Shown: positions 4,458 to 8,172 of the stretch, one piece after another
Numbering within the stretch: position 1 is the first letter of the stretch
Layout of the letters: each line of letters begins with the position of its first letter
Origin: an uncultured Candidatus Saccharibacteria bacterium
GTDB taxonomy: Bacteria > Patescibacteriota > Saccharimonadia > Saccharimonadales > Saccharimonadaceae
NCBI GenBank assembly: GCA_949063825.1
Contig: CARSRA010000028.1
Coordinates: forward strand, 1 to 8,172
Length of the DNA stretch: 8,172 nucleotides
Direction: 5' to 3'
The notes under the pieces: model-generated
Told to the model about the DNA's origin: nothing
Seen by the model: the letters and a program-made list of their open reading frames with translations, nothing else
Database searches by the model: none
Position numbers and translations under genes: made by a program

Positions 4458-6402
4458 GTAAATCCTCTTTTGTGTTATCTGATTTGTCTTGAACTTTTGT
4501 ATAATGAATTTCTGGATTACCCTCTTTAAGTCTACGCTTGATGAATGAGGCAGAAGTTTCATGTGTTTGTTCTATGGTATCGGCATTCATTTTTAAAAGT
4601 TGATTTAAGGTTGTGGCTGAAGTTAGATCGAGGTGGTTTTTTAAAGTCAAATTAGAGTCTTGTGCTCGAGATTTTTGTCGTTTCTTTGGTGAGCTTTTAT
4701 GCAATCGAGGTTTGGGCATGAAATCGAGTGTTGTAGCCTTGAAAGCTGGTAGTAATTGATCTCCTGTGCTTAAGCGAACTACACATTCACGATTTTGGAG
4801 TCCAGTCAGAGTTTTTACTTTTTGGTCAATCGTGTCGCTGAGTGGGATTTTCATTTCAAAATTATGCACGATTAAATTTGCGTCACTTTTAGCAATACGG
4901 AAAATATAATAATTAATAACATTCGCGAAGATTGCTTGACGCAGTGGCTCGGAAATACCGCTAAAATATTGACCAGCAAGGATGACCGACACATGATATT
5001 TGCGTGCTTCGGCTAAAAATCGGCAAAGGATTGGATTTTCTACGACCGCTACTTCATCAATGATAAATATGATATGTTCAGAAAAAACATGCTGTTCTGC
5101 TAAGGTCAAGATCTGTTGCATAATGAGGCCGGCGACGATTTTGACAACTCGATCACCAAATCTAGTGTGATCAAGCGAGAAGATTGTGAGAAAGTTTTGT
5201 TGTATTACTTGATTAATACAATCCGATTTTGTATCTTCGGCAAAAATTGGAATCATTTCTACTTCGTCAATTAACGCAATGATGGGCGAAATAGCCTCGG
5301 TGTACGAGTTGACTTTGATTTCGGTAAATTCAGCATAAAAGAAAGTTAATACGCTGGTTGGGAGTTTGGTGTCGGTAGTCTGTAATAATTGATTTCGAAA
5401 ATCGAGATCAAGTAGTAACTTGCGTAAATTATGGAAATTAAATTGATTCAGTTCGAGCAATAAATAAAGGCTATGGCGTAGGACTCGTTCTAATTTAGGG
5501 TTGTAGTTATTTGCGATCAGACCCTGAAAAATATCAATTAATAATTCTGTGGCGACGGTCGCATTTTCGGTATGACTAGCGAAGAGATTGGCGGAATTTT
5601 TTGGATCGAGGAAATCAATTACGCATCCAAGTTGACCGATTTCATCTTCTAGGGCCGCGTGTGGATCGATTACGACAAATTTGTATTTTGATTTTAAGTC
5701 CGTATTATCAGCGATTCGATCAATAAAGAGGCTGAGGAATTTTGATTTCCCTGAGCCACTAGCGCCTAGCACTAATGAATGTTTGGCAAAATCAATTTTG
5801 TCTTGATCGAGATATCGAGGTGTCTGAAAATACGGAAAAGCATCGACTGCTAAAAATGCTCCGTCAGGATTATTTTTTAAAAGATCTAGAGTTTTATATG
5901 AATCGAGATATTTGGGTGGACTTTTGTAAGCTAAATGGTTATTATGTTCGAAATCAGCCGCTAGGAGCTTGGTAATCGTGGCCGGTAAAAGGCGGTAGGA
6001 TTTATTCACACTATGTGCATATGTCTTTGACATAGATTGGCGAGAAAGGGTCTTAAAAAAGCAAAATTCAAATACTTTAGCATCGAATTTTTTGTGAGTT
6101 CGCAGAAAATCCTTTAAATCGATAAAATTGAAGGATTTTTGAAGATAAAATATCTTCGATGGATGAGTTTGGAAAACTGGTATTTTGGCGTGCCGTAAAA
6201 AGAAATCTGGTAGACTGCGGAAAATTGCTGGAGATTCAAAATCGATTTCAAGATAATAGTGGATTTTGATTTCCGAACAAAGAATTATTATGCGCCAACT
6301 CGTAAAAGGTTTTTGAAATTCCGAAATTTGCTCGATGAACCGTTGCCAGGACGAGGCGGAAGTAGACTTCTTTGTCGGATAAATTTCGTAACCAAATTTC
6401 AT
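4450..6402 (-). CDS. VirD4/HerA-like P-loop ATPase (type IV secretion coupling-type)
   Basis: A 650-residue FtsK/HerA-superfamily ATPase related to VirD4/TraG coupling proteins and DUF87 proteins, which pump DNA or protein substrates. Numbered from the ATG: an alpha/beta N-terminal domain (1-190), Walker A GASGSGKS (213-220), a VVIDPHAAL strand of the DUF87 type (243-251), Walker B IIFIIDEV (444-451), and a downstream ILAGQYFSGISEPLRQAIFANV motor segment (474-495). A basic low-complexity tail begins at KPRLHKSSPKKRQKSR (564-579). No clear membrane helices are visible, unlike classical VirD4, so it is probably cytosolic or recruited to the membrane. An in-frame TTG at 6453 would add 17 residues but has no ribosome binding site. 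The ATG at 6402 sits 7 nt after an extended -10 and is preferred. The downstream Cys-rich gene overlaps by 8 nt. Confidence 0.8.
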   Translation of the reverse strand: MKFGYEIYPTKKSTSASSWQRFIEQISEFQKPFTSWRIIILCSEIKIHYYLEIDFESPAIFRSLPDFFLRHAKIPVFQTHPSKIFYLQKSFNFIDLKDFLRTHKKFDAKVFEFCFFKTLSRQSMSKTYAHSVNKSYRLLPATITKLLAADFEHNNHLAYKSPPKYLDSYKTLDLLKNNPDGAFLAVDAFPYFQTPRYLDQDKIDFAKHSLVLGASGSGKSKFLSLFIDRIADNTDLKSKYKFVVIDPHAALEDEIGQLGCVIDFLDPKNSANLFASHTENATVATELLIDIFQGLIANNYNPKLERVLRHSLYLLLELNQFNFHNLRKLLLDLDFRNQLLQTTDTKLPTSVLTFFYAEFTEIKVNSYTEAISPIIALIDEVEMIPIFAEDTKSDCINQVIQQNFLTIFSLDHTRFGDRVVKIVAGLIMQQILTLAEQHVFSEHIIFIIDEVAVVENPILCRFLAEARKYHVSVILAGQYFSGISEPLRQAIFANVINYYIFRIAKSDANLIVHNFEMKIPLSDTIDQKVKTLTGLQNRECVVRLSTGDQLLPAFKATTLDFMPKPRLHKSSPKKRQKSRAQDSNLTLKNHLDLTSATTLNQLLKMNADTIEQTHETSASFIKRRLKEGNPEIHYTKVQDKSDNTKEDLHG

Positions 6403-6409
6403 GCGATAT

Positions 6410-6418
6410 ATTATATCA
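6410..6418 (-). promoter_or_regulatory. Extended -10 promoter, possibly giving a leaderless ATPase mRNA
   Basis: The minus strand reads TGATATAAT, a perfect extended -10, with its last base 7 nt before the ATG at 6402. The expected start is within one or two bases of the start codon. The -35 position is poor (CAGTCG) and is covered by the 28-bp inverted repeat at 6436-6463, so the promoter may need an activator. It would allow the ATPase and Cys-rich genes to be transcribed apart from the upstream regulator gene. Confidence 0.5.
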
Positions 6419-6435
6419 CCCGACGGAAGATACGA

Positions 6436-6463
6436 CTGATTTTCCTTGACCAAGAAAAATCAG
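6436..6463. repeat. 28-bp inverted repeat over the AraC-gene stop and the ATPase promoter
   Basis: On the minus strand CTGATTTTTCTTG (6451-6463) pairs with CAAGGAAAATCAG (6436-6448) across a GT centre, with 12 Watson-Crick pairs and one G-T pair. It includes the TGA stop of the AraC-family gene and covers roughly -33 to -60 of the predicted ATPase promoter. It could be a regulator site or a weak RNA hairpin; no U-tract follows it. Confidence 0.45.
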
Positions 6464-7263
6464 TTTGAAATAATCGGTACCCAAAGTTCGGTGATGCCAT
6501 CATGGTAATGCTCTAATTCTGGCAGATCGGCTAATTGATAATTGGAGCTAGGTAAGAACTCCACATAAAATTGATTGGATGTTTTTTGAATTTCGTTAGC
6601 TTCATACGAATTAGTTATAAATTTTAGCCACTTCAAGGCCGGGAAGCTAACTACCTCAAACCCGGGAATTTCTTGTTTGTATAAAACGTAGTATGCCGAA
6701 CAATCTTCACGTTCAAGATCATGATAAGCAACCATCCCAAAATCTGGAAAACCAAAATTATCTCGGTATTTTTCGGAAATTGATTCAAAAAAGCTCGGTG
6801 CATCTTTGCCGATGTGATCTGTATCGGTCTCAGTATGTAATCCATAAAGTTTAAAAGCTGGACGTTCAATCACCATGTACTCGGTGTGTAGATTTTTATT
6901 AGTTTTTTCTTCAAAAACTGGTCGCGGAAAATTTCTGAGTTTAATATTGGGTTTGACTTGGCTGGGCTTGATACCATGAAAATTATTAAAAGCACGCGAA
7001 AAAGCAATGCTACTGTTGTAATCATATTTCATCGCGAGGTCAATGATGCGCCAATTTTTGGTCAGTAGATCGCACGCCGCATTTGAAAGTCTACGTCGAC
7101 GAATATATTCGGCGAGTGGTACACTAACGAGTGCCGAAAAAATCCGCTGCATAGTGCATGTGTTTGTTTCTAGTATTTCTGCGAGTGTGTCATAATCAAT
7201 TTTGTCATCGAGATGGTCTTCGATGTATGTCGTGAGCTGATTAAGTTTTCGGTGAATGCTCAT
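6460..7263 (-). CDS. AraC-family regulator with GyrI-like effector-binding domain
   Basis: A predicted cytoplasmic transcription factor of 267 residues. Residues 4-105 form the AraC double helix-turn-helix: the first helix pair includes YDTLAEILETNTCTMQRIF, followed by the AEYIRRRRLSNAACDLL linker helix and the second helix-turn-helix IIDLAMKYDYNSSIAFSRAF with the family ending FHGIKPSQVK. Residues 127-267 match a GyrI/BacR-type ligand-binding fold: VIERPAFKLYGLHT, then YYVLYKQEIPGFEVVSFPA, then FYVEFLPSS and the terminal GITELWVPI. Relatives such as Rob bind small lipophilic molecules with this domain; the ligand here is unknown. The ATG follows the TAA of the G5 gene after 2 nt (TAAAAATG) with no obvious ribosome binding site, so translation probably depends on coupling. 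The ATPase gene follows directly, making it and the regulator's own operon the likely targets. Confidence 0.9.
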   Translation of the reverse strand: MSIHRKLNQLTTYIEDHLDDKIDYDTLAEILETNTCTMQRIFSALVSVPLAEYIRRRRLSNAACDLLTKNWRIIDLAMKYDYNSSIAFSRAFNNFHGIKPSQVKPNIKLRNFPRPVFEEKTNKNLHTEYMVIERPAFKLYGLHTETDTDHIGKDAPSFFESISEKYRDNFGFPDFGMVAYHDLEREDCSAYYVLYKQEIPGFEVVSFPALKWLKFITNSYEANEIQKTSNQFYVEFLPSSNYQLADLPELEHYHDGITELWVPIISN

Positions 7264-7265
7264 TT

Positions 7266-7832
7266 TTAGAGCCAGTTATGTACTCCGCCATGATGAGAAC
7301 AAGTCCCCCGTCGGCTTTGGCTATAGCTATAGGTTCCGTCTCTGCAAAGCGCCGTGGCGTTGCTAGAGCTAGCTGTCGAGGGGCGACAAACACTATTTCC
7401 AGCCGAGTTCACGTAAGTACTGTTATGGCAATGAGTAGTTTCGGCCCTTGGCTGTGATGGAACGTAAGTCCCCTGTGCGATAATTTCAGTAATTGGGCTG
7501 GTGGTTGTTTCAGTACGATCGAGTGTTCTATTAATTTCAACGCCGTCTTCATACGTGACAGTGTAATATTCGACTTTGACACCATCTTGACCTTTCGTGG
7601 TGACGCGAGTTTGACCTTTTGGTAAGTTGGCATCTTCGATATAAGAAGTCTCGTGCGGTATTGTCAGGGTCTTAGTAATGGTCTCTTGTGTAATTGTCGG
7701 TTTTGTTTCCTCAATCGCTATCGGTGTTGCGACTTCTTGGGCCGGTTTGATATTTGTGGTAGTAGCGATTGCTCCGCCACCAAGCAGTGTCGCTCCAGCC
7801 GCTACGATCAGTTTAATGTATTTTGGACTCAT
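7266..7832 (-). CDS. Secreted G5 domain / DUF3761-like protein
   Basis: A 188-residue exported protein, probably associated with the cell envelope or host-cell surface. Residues 1-23 form a signal peptide (Lys4/Lys7, a hydrophobic Gly/Ala-rich core, an AIA cleavage site before Thr24). A Thr/Glu/Pro-rich spacer follows. Residues about 51-123 match a G5 domain, with IPHETSYIEDANLPKGQTRV, a central GQDGVKVEYYTVTYEDG and the closing TEIIAQGTY. G5 domains occur in cell-wall and adhesion proteins and are proposed to bind amino sugars or metal. The C-terminus (133-188) has four cysteines (135, 149, 163, 178) and the CRDGTYSYSQSRRGTCSHHG motif of the DUF3761 type. The start is supported by GAGGG upstream and a strong promoter. 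The AraC-family gene begins 2 nt after the stop. Confidence 0.88.
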   Translation of the reverse strand: MSPKYIKLIVAAGATLLGGGAIATTTNIKPAQEVATPIAIEETKPTITQETITKTLTIPHETSYIEDANLPKGQTRVTTKGQDGVKVEYYTVTYEDGVEINRTLDRTETTTSPITEIIAQGTYVPSQPRAETTHCHNSTYVNSAGNSVCRPSTASSSNATALCRDGTYSYSQSRRGTCSHHGGVHNWL

Positions 7833-7857
7833 ATAATTCCCTCAGTTACCTTAGCAT

Positions 7858-7886
7858 ATTATACTGTGATATGTGAATTTTGTCCA
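7858..7886 (-). promoter_or_regulatory. Sigma70-type promoter of the G5 gene
   Basis: On the minus strand, -35 TGGACA (7881-7886) is followed after exactly 17 bp by a consensus -10 TATAAT (7858-7863). A start near 7851 gives a leader of about 20 nt that contains GAGGG upstream of the ATG at 7832. This is the best promoter match in the window. It probably drives the G5 and AraC-family genes and, by read-through, the ATPase pair. Confidence 0.75.
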
Positions 7887-7926
7887 GGGTTAGAGAGGGC
7901 TGTTTTGTCGCAGAGTACTATCTACC

Positions 7927-8172
7927 CTACTTCGCGGTGCAGCGTAGGGAGCGACCGAAGCCACGACCGCCGTAGCTCTGCGGACTGACACCGCTGCTAC
8001 TGAAGCTCAGGAAGTAGGCACGCGATGAACCGAGCACAGTACGAGACCAGAAGCGCCCGCCCGTAGTCTCACCGCCCAACGAGCCCGAAGTACCGTATTC
8101 GCCAGTGTAGGCAAAGCCGAGGGGACTGCTACGCAACTTGGTAGATCCAGTACTATCATTCGTAATACCATA
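7927..8172 (-). CDS. C-terminal part of a FISUMP-like surface protein (5' end outside window)
   Basis: The reading frame is open to the window edge, so only the last 81 residues are seen; the TAG stop is at 7927-7929. The text runs Y-G-I-T-N-D-S-T-G..., then TKLRSSPLGFAYTGEYG, SLGGETTGGRFWSRTV, SSRAYFLSF, and ends GFGRSLRCTAK. The order (TKLRSSP, Trp-Ser-x-Thr, Ala-Tyr-x-Leu, Val-x-Pro, Gly-x-Ser-x-Arg-Cys) is that of the C-terminus of Fibrobacter/FISUMP-like lectin-fold domains, which occur on surface proteins of Saccharibacteria and Bacteroidetes. The stretch is distinctly GC-rich compared with its neighbours and A-poor (12 A in 123 nt at 7939-8061), and most codons end in C or T. An in-frame TTG at 8136 is not a likely start, since conserved residues lie upstream of it. 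Confidence 0.75.
   Translation of the reverse strand, partial: YGITNDSTGSTKLRSSPLGFAYTGEYGTSGSLGGETTGGRFWSRTVLGSSRAYFLSFSSSGVSPQSYGGRGFGRSLRCTAK

Noticed and set aside
4458..4562. Longer N-terminus for the Cys-rich protein from an ATG at 4562
   Set aside because: The extra 35 residues lie entirely within the ATPase gene and look like out-of-frame translation. The ATG at 4457 has a good ribosome binding site and an 8-nt overlap.
6403..6453. TTG at 6453 as the ATPase start
   Set aside because: It has no ribosome binding site, and the added 17 residues cover the predicted extended -10 promoter. The ATG at 6402 starts a plausible N-terminal strand.
6436..6463. 28-bp inverted repeat as a rho-independent terminator after the AraC-family gene
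   Set aside because: There is no U-tract on the minus strand, the stem is AT-rich, and the loop is only two bases.
7013..7025. 13-nt match ATTACAACAGTAG between the rplC upstream region (1877-1889) and the AraC-family gene, as a regulator site
   Set aside because: About one such 13-mer match is expected by chance in a window of this size, and it lies inside coding sequence without a palindrome.
1..8172. Alternative genetic code with UGA as glycine
   Set aside because: TGA ends the metallopeptidase, YhhN-like, ATPase and AraC-family genes at sensible lengths and positions, and no recognised domain is interrupted by TGA.

Overview
The window most likely comes from a Candidatus Saccharibacteria (TM7) or related Patescibacteria/CPR genome. 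The pointers are a ribosomal cluster that begins with rplC, a Cys-rich protein of a type I associate with CPR genomes, a secreted G5 plus DUF3761-like protein, and the tail of a FISUMP-like protein with the Trp-Ser and Ser-x-Arg-Cys landmarks common in that group. Several genes end in TGA and no in-frame TGA is read through, so the UGA=Gly code of Gracilibacteria/Absconditabacteria does not apply. The lineage is inferred from gene content, not from a phylogeny. All recognised genes lie on the minus strand, so the biological order runs from high to low coordinates.

Right end (8172 to 7266): the C-terminal part of a FISUMP-like surface protein enters from the edge. Its last third is GC-rich and A-poor, with codons mostly ending in C or T, which resembles the variable region of a diversity-generating retroelement. 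After a good sigma70-type promoter comes a secreted G5/DUF3761-like protein.

Middle (7263 to 3759): an AraC-family regulator with a GyrI-like effector domain starts 2 nt after the G5 gene. It is followed by a VirD4/HerA-like P-loop ATPase, whose start is only 7 nt downstream of an extended -10 box, and then by an overlapping gene for a Cys/Ser/Asn-rich repeat protein. The close spacing suggests at least partly joint transcription. The ATPase and Cys-rich pair is the most interesting functional unit of unknown role.

Next (3733 to 1975): a tight three-gene operon encodes a YhhN-like multipass membrane protein, a small P-loop kinase-like ATPase and a YgjP-type zinc metallopeptidase.

Left end (1974 to 1): a 336-nt intergenic region holds two copies of a GTTGTAA-N3-TTACAAC palindrome, two tandem promoters and a structured leader of about 150 nt. 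It leads into rplC-rplD-rplW and the first codons of rplB, joined by 3-nt gaps or 1-nt TAATG overlaps. rpsJ, usually first in this operon, is not upstream of rplC here.
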